A stretch of DNA of 64,000 nucleotides from positions 12,230,001-12,294,000 of the forward strand of contig NZ_CP114040.1 in NCBI RefSeq assembly GCF_026965555.1, given 5' to 3'. A program made the translations under genes and the position numbers. The notes under the pieces were generated by a model. That model searched no databases and was not told the origin of the DNA. It saw only the letters and a program-made list of their open reading frames with translations. Each line of letters begins with the position of its first letter. Position 1 is the stretch's first letter. Shown here one piece after another: positions 8,557-16,773 of this stretch. The DNA is from Nannocystis punicea. Lineage in GTDB: Bacteria > Myxococcota_A > Polyangia > Nannocystales > Nannocystaceae.

Positions 8557-11241
8557 ATGGATCCCGAGCGCCAGCGCCACGCCGAGCAGCGCCGCCGAGA
8601 GCGGCGCTGGGACCTGTTCGGGCCCTACCTCGCAGAACGCGCGTGGGCCACCGTGCGGGAGGACTACAGCGAGAACGGCGACGTCTGGCGCTACTTCCCG
8701 CACGACCACGCGCGCTCGCGGGCCTACCGGTGGAACGAGGACGGCCTCCTCGGCATCAGCGACGAGCACCAGCGGCTGTGCTTCGCGCTGGCGCTGTGGA
8801 ACGAGCGCGACCCGATCTTGAAGGAGCGGCTGTTCGGGGTCACCGGGCCGCAGGGCAACCACGGCGAGGACGTCAAGGAGGTCTACTTCTACCTCGACAA
8901 CACGCCGACCCACAGCTACATGCGGGCGCTCTACAAGTACCCGCAGGCGGCCTACCCGTACGAGCGCCTGGTCGCCGAGAGCGCCCGCCGCTCGCGCTCG
9001 GAGCCCGAGTTCGAGCTGGTCGACGCCGGTGTGTTCGACGAGGGCCGCTACTTCGACGTGTTCGTCGAGTACGCCAAGGCCGGCCCGACCGACATCCTCG
9101 TCCGGATCACCGCGCACAACCGCGGCCCCGAGCCGGCCCCGCTGCACCTGCTGCCGACCCTGTGGTTCCGCAACACCTGGGCCTGGACCGACGACCCGCG
9201 GATCCCCTCGCTCACCCCCGTGGGCCGCCCCGACGGCCTGCCCGCGCTGATCGCCGAGCACCGCGAGCTCGGCGAGCTCTGGCTGGTCGCCGACGCCCCC
9301 GGTGAGCTCCTCTTCACCAACAACGAGACCAACTCCGAGCGCCTGTGGGGCGCCGAGAGCCGCACTCCGCACGTCAAGGACGCCTTCCACCGCCACCTCG
9401 TCGGCCGCGAACCCGGCGTCCTCGCCCAGGGCGGCACCAAGTCGGCGGTCCACTGGCGCGCAGTGGTCGCCCCCGGCGGCAGCTGGACGGTGCGCCTCCG
9501 CCTGTCTCAAAAGACAGCATCACCCCAGTGCCCGGCCGAAGCGGTGACGGACGGCGAGTTCACGGCCCCGTTCGCCGACTTCGACGCGGTGATGCAGGCC
9601 CGCCGGTCCGAGGCCGACGCCTTCTACGACGGCATCCGCGCCCACATGACCGACGACGAGCGGCAGGTGTTCCGCCAGGCGATGGCGGGCCTGCTGTGGT
9701 CGAAGCAGTTCTACCACTACATCGTCCGCGACTGGCTCGCCGGCGACCCGGCCCAGCCGCCGCCGCCGCGCGAGCGGCTGAGCGGGCGCAACACCGACTG
9801 GCGGCACCTCTACAACCACCACGTCATGTCGATGCCGGACACGTGGGAGTACCCGTGGTACGCGGCGTGGGACCTGGCGTTCCACTGCCTCCCGCTGGCG
9901 CTGGTCGACCCGGAGTTCGCCAAGTCGCAGCTCGACCTGCTGACGCGCGAGTGGTTTCTCCACCCGAACGGGGCGATGCCGGCGTACGAGTGGAACTTCA
10001 GCGACGTGAACCCGCCGGTGTTCGCGTGGGCGACCTGGCGGGTCTACAAGATCGAGCAGCGCCACGAGGGCCGGGGCGACCGGACCTTCCTCGAGGCGAT
10101 GTTCCACAAGCTGCTGCTGCACTTCACGTGGTGGGTGAACCGCAAGGACTCGGCCGGCAAGAACATCTTCCAGGGCGGCTTCCTCGGGCTCGACAACATC
10201 GGCGTGTTCGACCGCAGCGCCGGCCTCCCGCGCGGCGGCGTGCTCGAGCAGAGCGACGCCACCGCGTGGATGGGCATGTTCTCGCTCAACATGATGACGA
10301 TCGCGCTCGAGCTGGCGCGCGAGAACCCGGTCTACGAGAAGATCGCCAGCAAGTTCTTCGAGCACTTCCTGTCGATCGCCGACGCCATGAACAACCTCGG
10401 CGGCGAGGGCATCGGCCTGTGGGACGACCAGGACGAGTTCTTCTACGACGTCCTGCACCTGCCCGACGGCCGCGCCCTCCGCCTGCGCGCGCGCTCGCTG
10501 GTCGGCCTGATCCCGCTGCTCGCGGTCGAGACCGTCGAGCCGCTGCTGCTCGAGCAGATGCCCGGCTTCCGCCACCGCCTCGAGTGGTTCCTGGCCCACC
10601 GCCCCGACCTCGCGCGCCTGGTCTCGCGCTGGTACGAGCCGGGCGCCGGCGAGCGCCGCCTGCTCGCCCTGGTCCGCGGCAGCCGCATGAAGCGGCTGCT
10701 CCGGCGCATGCTCGACCCGAACGAGTTTTTGTCCGACTACGGCGTGCGCTCGCTGAGCAAGATCCACGCGACCGAGCCGTACCGCCTGCACATCGACAAC
10801 AGCACCCTCTCGATCGGCTACGAGCCCGGCGAGTCGCGCACCGGCCTGTTCGGCGGCAACAGCAACTGGCGCGGCCCGGTGTGGTTCCCGATCAACTACC
10901 TCCTGATCGAGGCGCTGCAGAAGTTCCACCACTATTACTCCGACGACTTCCGCGTCGAGTGCCCGACCGGCTCCGGCCAGTACATGTCGATCCGGGAGAT
11001 CGCCGACGAGCTGTCGCGTCGCCTCACCCGCATCTTCCTGCCCGACGCTCGCGGCCGTCGTCCCTACGCCGGCGACGACCCGCGCCAGCACGACCCGCAC
11101 TGGCGCGACCACCTGCTGTTCCACGAATACTTCCACGGCGACACCGGCCAGGGCCTGGGCGCCAGCCACCAGACCGGCTGGACCGCCCTGGTCGCCAAGC
11201 TGCTGATGCAGCAGTGCCCGCCGGTCGACGACGATCACTAG
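8557..11241 (+). CDS. GH63-type glucosidase (MGH1-like)
   Basis: An 894-residue protein of the bacterial glucosidase group related to GH63 and mannosylglycerate hydrolase (alpha/alpha-barrel). The N-terminal third is a beta-rich domain. The catalytic barrel carries NHHVMSMPDTWEYPWYAAWD with the likely acid Asp, followed by YEWNFSDVNPPVFAWA and the C-terminal FGGNSNWRGPVWFPINY motif typical of the family. No signal peptide is seen, so it probably acts in the cytoplasm on an alpha-glucoside such as a storage or compatible solute. It is divergent from zwf, which would link sugar release to glucose-6-phosphate use; that link is inference. The start at ATG 8557 gives MDPERQRHAEQRRRERRWD. Confidence 0.85.
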   Translation: MDPERQRHAEQRRRERRWDLFGPYLAERAWATVREDYSENGDVWRYFPHDHARSRAYRWNEDGLLGISDEHQRLCFALALWNERDPILKERLFGVTGPQGNHGEDVKEVYFYLDNTPTHSYMRALYKYPQAAYPYERLVAESARRSRSEPEFELVDAGVFDEGRYFDVFVEYAKAGPTDILVRITAHNRGPEPAPLHLLPTLWFRNTWAWTDDPRIPSLTPVGRPDGLPALIAEHRELGELWLVADAPGELLFTNNETNSERLWGAESRTPHVKDAFHRHLVGREPGVLAQGGTKSAVHWRAVVAPGGSWTVRLRLSQKTASPQCPAEAVTDGEFTAPFADFDAVMQARRSEADAFYDGIRAHMTDDERQVFRQAMAGLLWSKQFYHYIVRDWLAGDPAQPPPPRERLSGRNTDWRHLYNHHVMSMPDTWEYPWYAAWDLAFHCLPLALVDPEFAKSQLDLLTREWFLHPNGAMPAYEWNFSDVNPPVFAWATWRVYKIEQRHEGRGDRTFLEAMFHKLLLHFTWWVNRKDSAGKNIFQGGFLGLDNIGVFDRSAGLPRGGVLEQSDATAWMGMFSLNMMTIALELARENPVYEKIASKFFEHFLSIADAMNNLGGEGIGLWDDQDEFFYDVLHLPDGRALRLRARSLVGLIPLLAVETVEPLLLEQMPGFRHRLEWFLAHRPDLARLVSRWYEPGAGERRLLALVRGSRMKRLLRRMLDPNEFLSDYGVRSLSKIHATEPYRLHIDNSTLSIGYEPGESRTGLFGGNSNWRGPVWFPINYLLIEALQKFHHYYSDDFRVECPTGSGQYMSIREIADELSRRLTRIFLPDARGRRPYAGDDPRQHDPHWRDHLLFHEYFHGDTGQGLGASHQTGWTALVAKLLMQQCPPVDDDH
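9502..9517. repeat. Palindrome variant in glucosidase gene
   Basis: CTGTCT-CAAA-AGACAG, a perfect 6-bp stem with a 4-nt loop and a one-base variant of the family core, encoding S-Q-K-T in an interdomain loop. Confidence 0.65.
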
Positions 11242-11283
11242 CGAATGCTCGCCGGGCGAAGCGCTCCTCGTCCGGCTCGAGCG

Positions 11284-11835
11284 TCAGGGCACCCAGCGCA
11301 TCTCGGCCCAGCCGTGCGACTGCGTGTTCCCGTGGAAGTCCTCGGCGGTCACGTGCCACTTATAGGACACGGAGGCCAGCGTCCAGCCCGAGCTACAGGT
11401 CGCGTAGTCGCGGAGTCGGACAGTCGGCCCGGTCCACACGCCGTTCGAGACGGTCGCGCCCACCGTCCCCGTCTGCGTCTCCACCATCGGCAAGAACGAC
11501 CCAGTCTGGCTCTGCCCCAGGTTGCCCTGAATACAGGTGCGGGCGAACTCGTGGCTGAAGGTGACCTTCTTGGTGCCGCCGTCGTCGGTGCCGGCGCCGA
11601 TGAGCAGGTAGTACTCGTCCGGGTCGTCGATCGGGAAGAACAGCGGGGAGCCGGCGTTGCTGCTGCTGATCGCCACGTGCTCTCCCCCGTGATACACCGC
11701 CGCCCACGCGACCGGCGGTGTGCTGTCGCTGACCGGCACCGTCGTGTCATAGAAGTAGTCGCAACCTACCAGCGCCAGCACCAGCACCCCGGCCCCGCTC
11801 AGCCATCGATTGTTCGAGCTTCGATCTCTGCGCAT
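11284..11835 (-). CDS. Hypothetical lipoprotein
   Basis: A 183-residue protein with a basic N-terminus, a hydrophobic stretch and a lipobox (LALVGC, Cys near 25). The mature part contains two further cysteines and a beta-rich pattern (SVSYKWHVTAEDFHGN), and ends MRWVP. No family is recognised. It is convergent with the glucosidase gene, 42 bp apart. The 254 bp upstream of its start hold only palindrome copies. Confidence 0.6.
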   Translation of the reverse strand: MRRDRSSNNRWLSGAGVLVLALVGCDYFYDTTVPVSDSTPPVAWAAVYHGGEHVAISSSNAGSPLFFPIDDPDEYYLLIGAGTDDGGTKKVTFSHEFARTCIQGNLGQSQTGSFLPMVETQTGTVGATVSNGVWTGPTVRLRDYATCSSGWTLASVSYKWHVTAEDFHGNTQSHGWAEMRWVP

Positions 11836-12089
11836 ACGTCCTCGTCGAGCCGTTCGGCCCGTGACAAAGTGAATCCGGCGCTCATGAGCGCGCCGGGGAA
11901 GGCGATGCCTCCCTCCTCATCAGTGTCACGCCCTCGGCTTTCGATCGCGGACTCGCGTCGCCGCCGGTTCACGCCGACGCGCGCGCATGCGACCCACCTC
12001 GCCCCGCATCGGCGCCGGCCCGAGCCTGTCTCGGGTCTCGGCGCATGGTCTCAAGGACATGCCCCAATCAGCATGTCCCTAAAGACAGA
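11836..12089. other. Gene-free stretch with palindrome copies
   Basis: No convincing coding sequence is seen. At 12055-12078 lies GGACATG, a 10-nt loop, then CATGTCC; an overlapping TGTC...GACA pair runs to 12087. These sit directly after the stop of the minus-strand gene ending at 12090 and upstream of the lipoprotein gene starting at 11835, so they could end the upstream transcript. Confidence 0.5.
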
Positions 12090-12593
12090 TCACCCCGGCA
12101 GCGCCTCGGGCTCGTCGCCCTCGACGTCGAGCTCGAGGTTCTCGTAAAAATCGTCGGAGACGATGAACAGCGGCCAGTCGGGCTCGATCTCGACGAAGCC
12201 GCGGCGCTCCTGGAACATCGCCACGTCGTCGAATTCGCCCTGGTACCAGCCCCACATGAAGCGCACGCGGAGCGGGTCGATGTTGCGCGCGTGCAGCTCG
12301 TCGAGGATGTCGACGATCTCGACCTCGTCGAACTCGTCGATGTAGCTCTCGGCCTCGTCGATCAGCTTGCCGAGGTAGTTCACGCCCCGCTTGGTCAGCT
12401 TGTAGAGCTGGGCCTTGCGATCGATCTCGATGTAGCCGTCCATCACCAGGCTCTCGAGCACAGGCTCGAGCGGCGCGTGCTGCGGCTCGAGCAGCACGGG
12501 CAGACGGATCCCCCCCTCGCCGCCCTTGAGGTCGAGCTTCTTGAGGACGTAGATCCCGGCGTAGACGAGCTTCTTGGCGGGCGAGACGGTCAT
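12090..12593 (-). CDS. Hypothetical protein, winged-helix-like N-terminus
   Basis: A 167-residue cytoplasmic protein. Residues about 10-75 (LVYAGIYVLKKL, LVMDGYIEIDRKAQLYKLT, KRGVNYLGKLIDEAE) have the helix-helix-wing rhythm of a winged-helix domain. The C-terminal half is acidic and ends DVEGDEPEALPG. Function is unknown; the winged-helix reading is from pattern only. It starts 10 bp after the stop of the next upstream gene and is probably the last gene of a three-gene operon (12090-13894). Confidence 0.6.
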   Translation of the reverse strand: MTVSPAKKLVYAGIYVLKKLDLKGGEGGIRLPVLLEPQHAPLEPVLESLVMDGYIEIDRKAQLYKLTKRGVNYLGKLIDEAESYIDEFDEVEIVDILDELHARNIDPLRVRFMWGWYQGEFDDVAMFQERRGFVEIEPDWPLFIVSDDFYENLELDVEGDEPEALPG

Positions 12594-12603
12594 GGTGCTC
12601 CTG

Positions 12604-13137
12604 TCAGCAGCTGTGCCAGCGTGCGCTCTCGAGCTGGACGAACGCGTCGCCGGCGAGCGACCAGTCGGTCGCGTGCGGCCGGCGGCGCAGCCAGGCGACG
12701 ACATCGCCTGTCCCATAGTACAGGCGCCGCCCGGCCAGCGCCGGGGGCTTGGAGATCCGCGCGCGCCGCGGGTTGCACAGCGCGAGCACGATCGTCCGCG
12801 CGTCGCCGACGATCGCCGGCACGCGCGTGCCGAGGAACTCCGACAGCAGCGCGATCGCGGAGTCCTCGGGAGAAAGCGTGAACTCGAGGTTGATGTCGCT
12901 CGGCACCCCGCCGCGGCGGGGCACCGCGATCTCGTCCTCGTCGGGGCTGTGGAGCGCGAGCACCAGCGGCGACTCGACCCACAGCGCCTGGTCCTCGCCG
13001 ACCAGCTCGACCCCGGGCAGCACGCACCAGCCGTAGCGCGTGTGCTCGTGGTCGACCGGGACGTCGCCGTCCCGGTCGAGCCCGAACAGCGCCAGCGGCG
13101 GCGTCTGCTCGAACGGCAGGTCGCGCAGCGAGGTCAT
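12604..13137 (-). CDS. Hypothetical protein
   Basis: A 177-residue soluble protein with no signal peptide or recognised motif. It contains an acidic stretch HSPDEDEIAVPRRGG and an L/A-rich segment near residues 90-115. It begins 1 nt after the stop of the upstream lipoprotein gene and ends 10 bp before the downstream winged-helix-like gene, so the three are almost certainly cotranscribed. A palindrome variant with a 6-bp stem (12706-12725) lies within it. Confidence 0.6.
   Translation of the reverse strand: MTSLRDLPFEQTPPLALFGLDRDGDVPVDHEHTRYGWCVLPGVELVGEDQALWVESPLVLALHSPDEDEIAVPRRGGVPSDINLEFTLSPEDSAIALLSEFLGTRVPAIVGDARTIVLALCNPRRARISKPPALAGRRLYYGTGDVVAWLRRRPHATDWSLAGDAFVQLESARWHSC
12706..12725. 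repeat. Palindrome variant in hypothetical gene
   Basis: GCCTGT, an 8-nt loop, then ACAGGC. On the plus strand the site resembles the copy at 24694-24711 (CCTGTCCC..GTACAGG) in an unrelated gene, supporting a shared mobile or iterated origin. Confidence 0.55.
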
Positions 13138-13138
13138 G

Positions 13139-13894
13139 TCAGGCGCGCAGCATCACGCGCGCTCGCTTGGTCCCACCCTTGGAGTGGATACCGAACCCGC
13201 CGCCGCGCCGGCCGCCGCCGCCGCCCGAGCGACCCGAGCCGCCGGAGCCCCACGCGCCGCCGCGGCTGCCGTACGAGCGGCCGCTGCTGGCGCCCGACTT
13301 GGCCGGGAACTTGCTCGGGTTGGCCGCGCGGTAGCTGTCGCGATGGGCCGCGAGCGCCCCGGCGCGGGCCGGGCTGGTGCTGTAGGGCACCATGTACATC
13401 GGGCGGTAGCCCGGCATGAACATGTTGCTGAGGAACGAGCCGAGCATCATGCCGGCCGCGATGTCCCACATGGGCGAGTGGTAGTGCGAGTAGGCGCCGG
13501 CGCCGGCGATCTGGTACTGCGCGGCGCCCTCGCCGACGACGTCGCGCTTGATCGTGAAGACCTTCTCGGACTCGCCCGCGGCGCCGTCGCCGTCCTTGTC
13601 GAAGAAGCCGGTGACGACCTGGCTCTTGTCGTCCTGGTCGCGCACCGAGATGCTGATGACCTCGTCGCCGGTGTAGATCTCGTTGACGCGCTTCTCGAAG
13701 TCCTCCGGCCCCTCCGCGTCGCGGTAGGCCTGGTTGACCGCGTCCCAGTCGATCTCGACGCGCGTGTCCTCGGTGACGACCCAGCGCTCGTTCGAGCGCC
13801 CCGACTCGCAACCGGTGACTCCGCCCAGCGCGACCGCCGCCGACAGCGCGACGACGAGAGGACGGACCGCAACCCTTGACAGTGGACTTTTCAT
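13139..13894 (-). CDS. Lipoprotein with Gly-rich tail
   Basis: A 251-residue exported lipoprotein. The signal peptide ends in GGVTGC (Cys29). The mature region carries a conserved-looking domain (ERWVVTEDTRVEIDWDAVN, EVISISVRDQDDKSQVV), a possible membrane-dipping stretch (DIAAGMMLGSFLSNMF), then a Ser/Gly/Arg-rich tail (GGGGGRRGGGFG). ATG 13894 is chosen over an ATG 12 codons earlier because it gives a compact signal peptide. It is the first gene of a three-gene operon with the two genes downstream; function is unknown. Confidence 0.65.
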   Translation of the reverse strand: MKSPLSRVAVRPLVVALSAAVALGGVTGCESGRSNERWVVTEDTRVEIDWDAVNQAYRDAEGPEDFEKRVNEIYTGDEVISISVRDQDDKSQVVTGFFDKDGDGAAGESEKVFTIKRDVVGEGAAQYQIAGAGAYSHYHSPMWDIAAGMMLGSFLSNMFMPGYRPMYMVPYSTSPARAGALAAHRDSYRAANPSKFPAKSGASSGRSYGSRGGAWGSGGSGRSGGGGGRRGGGFGIHSKGGTKRARVMLRA

Positions 13895-13993
13895 GGGTGT
13901 CTTTCGCAGCGCGGCTTTTCCGCGCCGCATCGCAAAAACTAATGCCCAGGTCCCCCCCCGTCAAGGATCAGGGCGGTGGGCCCGCGCGTGTGC

Positions 13994-16144
13994 TCACGGG
14001 CTCGCGGTCGCGGCCTCGGCCTTGTTGCCGTCGTCGTTCGCGCTCGCGGCGGGGCTCGCGGAGCCCGGGGCGCGCCCCGGGGCCTTCTTGGTCGGCTGCC
14101 CCGACGCGGCCTCGATCGCCGCGTCTTCGCTCGGCCGCTCGCCGGGCTCGCCGCGGAGCTCCTCGGGCAGCTCCGTGCCGTCGACGCGCTCGAGCAAGAC
14201 GAGCCCGAGCGTGTCCTCGAGCACCCGAAATTTACCGCGCTCGACCAGCCGCTTGTAGCGGCGCTCGTCTTCCTTGCTGAAGCTGTAGACGTCCGTAAAC
14301 AAGATTACGTATTGCGCGTCGGCGATCATCGGCCAGTGGTACGCGTGGCGGCGGTTCGAGAAGTGCGGCCCGATCTCGTGGCTGACCGACACCTTCGCCT
14401 CGGGGCCGACGCGCGCCACGATCTCCTGGACCTTCGCGTAGCGCTCCTTCATCTCCGCCGTCGGCCTGCGCTCGAAGCGGGTCCAGCCGGCCACGAACGA
14501 GGAGTTCTCGAAGATCACCCCGCGCTTCCACGACACCAGCAGCGAGCTCGTGAGCATGCCGAGCAGCAGGGTCCAGGCCACACGCGCGCGCGCCAGCCCG
14601 AGCGCGCGCAGGCGCTCGTTGTCGACCGCGCGCGCGAAGCCCTCGGGCAGCGCCGCGAACAGCATCGGGAACAGCAGCGCCGAGTATTGGTAGTGGAGCG
14701 AGAACAGGTGCTTGCGGCTGGCCAGGCCGAGGAAGAGCAGGCCGTGGAGCATCAGCACCACCTTGCGGCCGGCGGCGAACGGCAGCGCCAGCAGCGGCAG
14801 CAGCAGGTGGAAGAAGAACAGCAGCTTCTCCTCCTTGAACAGCACCTGCAGGGCGAACAGCGGGTTGACCAGCAGCGTGGTGAACAGCCCGCGCGCGCCC
14901 TCCTTCTCGTGCGGGATCATCTCCTCGTAGAAGTAGATGTACGAGTACGCCTTGTCGGCCGACATCAGCAGGCTGGAGTCGGCCATCACGAACGCCTTGA
15001 CGAACGCGAGGTACATCAGGCTGAAGGCGATCGTCACCAGGCCGGTGCGCGTGCGACCGATGAGGATCGCGTAGGCGCCGATGAAGCAGTTGAGCAGGCT
15101 GATGTCCTCGCGGGTCGCCAGCAGCAGCGCGAACACCAGCCAGTAGCGGCGCAGCGCGCCGGCGTCGAGCAGGTAGACCGCCCACATCGCCAGCGGCACC
15201 ATCAGCGCCACCGAGTGGAAGTCGAACATGTTGACCCCGTGCAGCGCGGGGTACAGGAAGTAGACGATCGTCAAGATCGTCGCCATCCACTCGTTCTTCA
15301 GCCGGCGCCGCGCCAGGAACCACAGCGGCAGCGCCCCGCTGGCGAGCCACAGCGTCTGCACCACCAGCAGCGTCTCCGCGTGCGGGTAGAGCAGGTACAG
15401 CGGCGCGATCAGCAGCAGGATCGGGTCGAAGTGCGCCGACATGTGATTGCCGCCGCGGATCAGCGAGCAATCGAGGAAGTGGCCGTGCGACGTCTGCCAC
15501 ACCAGGTTGTCGTAGATCCCGAGGTCGTAGACCGTCGTCGCGATGTTGCGGTGGTCGAGCAGCGTGAACCAGCAGAGCAGCGCGCAGTAGCCGAGGAGCC
15601 CCGCCGCGAACACGCCTCGCGCCAGCCGCGCGTCGCGGGCCGGCACGAACGGGTCCTCCGGCGGCGCGAACCGCTTGAGCCCGAGCACGCGGTAGAAGAA
15701 CACCATCGCCAGCGCGGTGACTGCCGCCATCAAGAACGAGGTGAAGATCGGGTGCTTGACCTCGATCCGCACCGCGCTGAGGCCGATCAGCAGCGGGCCC
15801 GCGAGCGCCACGAAGGCCCAGCGGTTGGTCGCGGCGAACGACGCGCCGAGGCCGAGCTCCGGCTCGGTCCGCCGGCGGCGCCGCCACGCTGCCACGTAGG
15901 CCGCGGTGGTCGCCACGAACGAGACCGCGAGCGCCGCCAGGACCTCGTACCGCTGGCCGATCGACAGGTCGTTCTTGAAGACGAAGCGGAGGGCCGGCGC
16001 GCGCAGCAGGGGCCACAGCGCCAACCCCGGCGAGATGGCGATGAGCAGGTACAGCGGACCCCAGCTCCACAGCTGCGCGACCGTCGCGTCGATGGCCCGC
16101 AGCAGGCGTCCCTTCGGCGGTTCGGTCTCCTGTGTCGTCGTCAT
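13994..16144 (-). CDS. DUF2079 multispanning membrane protein
   Basis: A 716-residue integral membrane protein with about ten or more predicted hydrophobic segments. The family hallmark is visible near residues 210-260: DLGIYDNLVWQTSHG followed by HMSAHFDPILLL and later MFDFHSVAL and LLATREDISLLN. This resembles the membrane part of GT-C glycosyltransferase-like proteins, but no activity is assigned to DUF2079. The C-terminal 50 residues are a hydrophilic Glu/Ala/Pro-rich tail. It is divergent from the sixA-like gene. Confidence 0.8.
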   Translation of the reverse strand: MTTTQETEPPKGRLLRAIDATVAQLWSWGPLYLLIAISPGLALWPLLRAPALRFVFKNDLSIGQRYEVLAALAVSFVATTAAYVAAWRRRRRTEPELGLGASFAATNRWAFVALAGPLLIGLSAVRIEVKHPIFTSFLMAAVTALAMVFFYRVLGLKRFAPPEDPFVPARDARLARGVFAAGLLGYCALLCWFTLLDHRNIATTVYDLGIYDNLVWQTSHGHFLDCSLIRGGNHMSAHFDPILLLIAPLYLLYPHAETLLVVQTLWLASGALPLWFLARRRLKNEWMATILTIVYFLYPALHGVNMFDFHSVALMVPLAMWAVYLLDAGALRRYWLVFALLLATREDISLLNCFIGAYAILIGRTRTGLVTIAFSLMYLAFVKAFVMADSSLLMSADKAYSYIYFYEEMIPHEKEGARGLFTTLLVNPLFALQVLFKEEKLLFFFHLLLPLLALPFAAGRKVVLMLHGLLFLGLASRKHLFSLHYQYSALLFPMLFAALPEGFARAVDNERLRALGLARARVAWTLLLGMLTSSLLVSWKRGVIFENSSFVAGWTRFERRPTAEMKERYAKVQEIVARVGPEAKVSVSHEIGPHFSNRRHAYHWPMIADAQYVILFTDVYSFSKEDERRYKRLVERGKFRVLEDTLGLVLLERVDGTELPEELRGEPGERPSEDAAIEAASGQPTKKAPGRAPGSASPAASANDDGNKAEAATASP

Positions 16145-16195
16145 AAGCCTTGTCTCGCCTGGCGCGACGCGGGCGAAAGACCGCGTTCTCGGGCC

Positions 16196-16205
16196 CTTTT
16201 AAAAG
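16196..16205. promoter_or_regulatory. Palindrome in divergent promoter region
   Basis: CTTTTAAAAG is a perfect 10-bp AT-rich palindrome in the 131-bp gap between the divergent DUF2079 and sixA-like genes. AT-rich palindromes are rare in this DNA, so an operator or promoter element is possible. No factor can be named. Confidence 0.3.
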
Positions 16206-16275
16206 ACGCGGGAGTGTAACAGCGGCCCCATCAGCCCAGCAAGCCGCGCACTTTTGCGGCACACTCGTCGCCGTC

Positions 16276-16752
16276 GTGCTGCTGTTTCTCGTCCGTCACG
16301 CCATCGCCGCCGAAGCGACGCCCGACCGCCCCGACGCGTCCCGCCCGCTCACCCCCGCGGGCGAGCGCAAGTTCGCCGCCGGGGTGAAGGGTGCGCGGCG
16401 GCTCGGCTGGCGCTTCGACCGCCTCTACCACAGCCCGCTCCTGCGCGCGGTCCAGACCGCGGAGCTGCTGCAGCCCCTTCTGGAGGGCCCGAGCCAGAGC
16501 TTGCCGGACCTCGCGCGGCCGCCCGACGTCGAGATGCTCGCGCACATCGAGGGCGAGCGCGTTGCGCTGGTCGGCCACGAGCCGCACCTCAGCGCGCTGC
16601 TCGCCTGGCTGACCGCCGGTGAGATCGCTCGCGGCGAGCGGTTTCCGCTCAAGAAGGGCGGCTTCGCCGTCCTCTCCGGACCGCTGCGTCCGGGGTCGAT
16701 GGAGCTGCAGGCGCTGATTCAGCCGAAAATGCTGCGAAAGCTCGGCGCCTGA
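16276..16752 (+). CDS. sixA: SixA-like phosphohistidine phosphatase
   Basis: A 158-residue protein of the histidine phosphatase (phosphoglycerate mutase-like) superfamily. The catalytic LVRHA motif is at residues 5-9 (H8), the second Arg is in the SPLLRAVQTAE motif, and the second His is in ALVGHEPHLS. SixA dephosphorylates phosphohistidine in HPt domains in E. coli. GTG 16276 is chosen because the RHA motif must lie within about ten residues of the start; longer frames add non-homologous residues. It lies 21 bp upstream of ppk1, a common pairing, so cotranscription is likely. Confidence 0.85.
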   Translation: MLLFLVRHAIAAEATPDRPDASRPLTPAGERKFAAGVKGARRLGWRFDRLYHSPLLRAVQTAELLQPLLEGPSQSLPDLARPPDVEMLAHIEGERVALVGHEPHLSALLAWLTAGEIARGERFPLKKGGFAVLSGPLRPGSMELQALIQPKMLRKLGA

Positions 16753-16773
16753 TACCCTGCGCCCGCTGCGATC

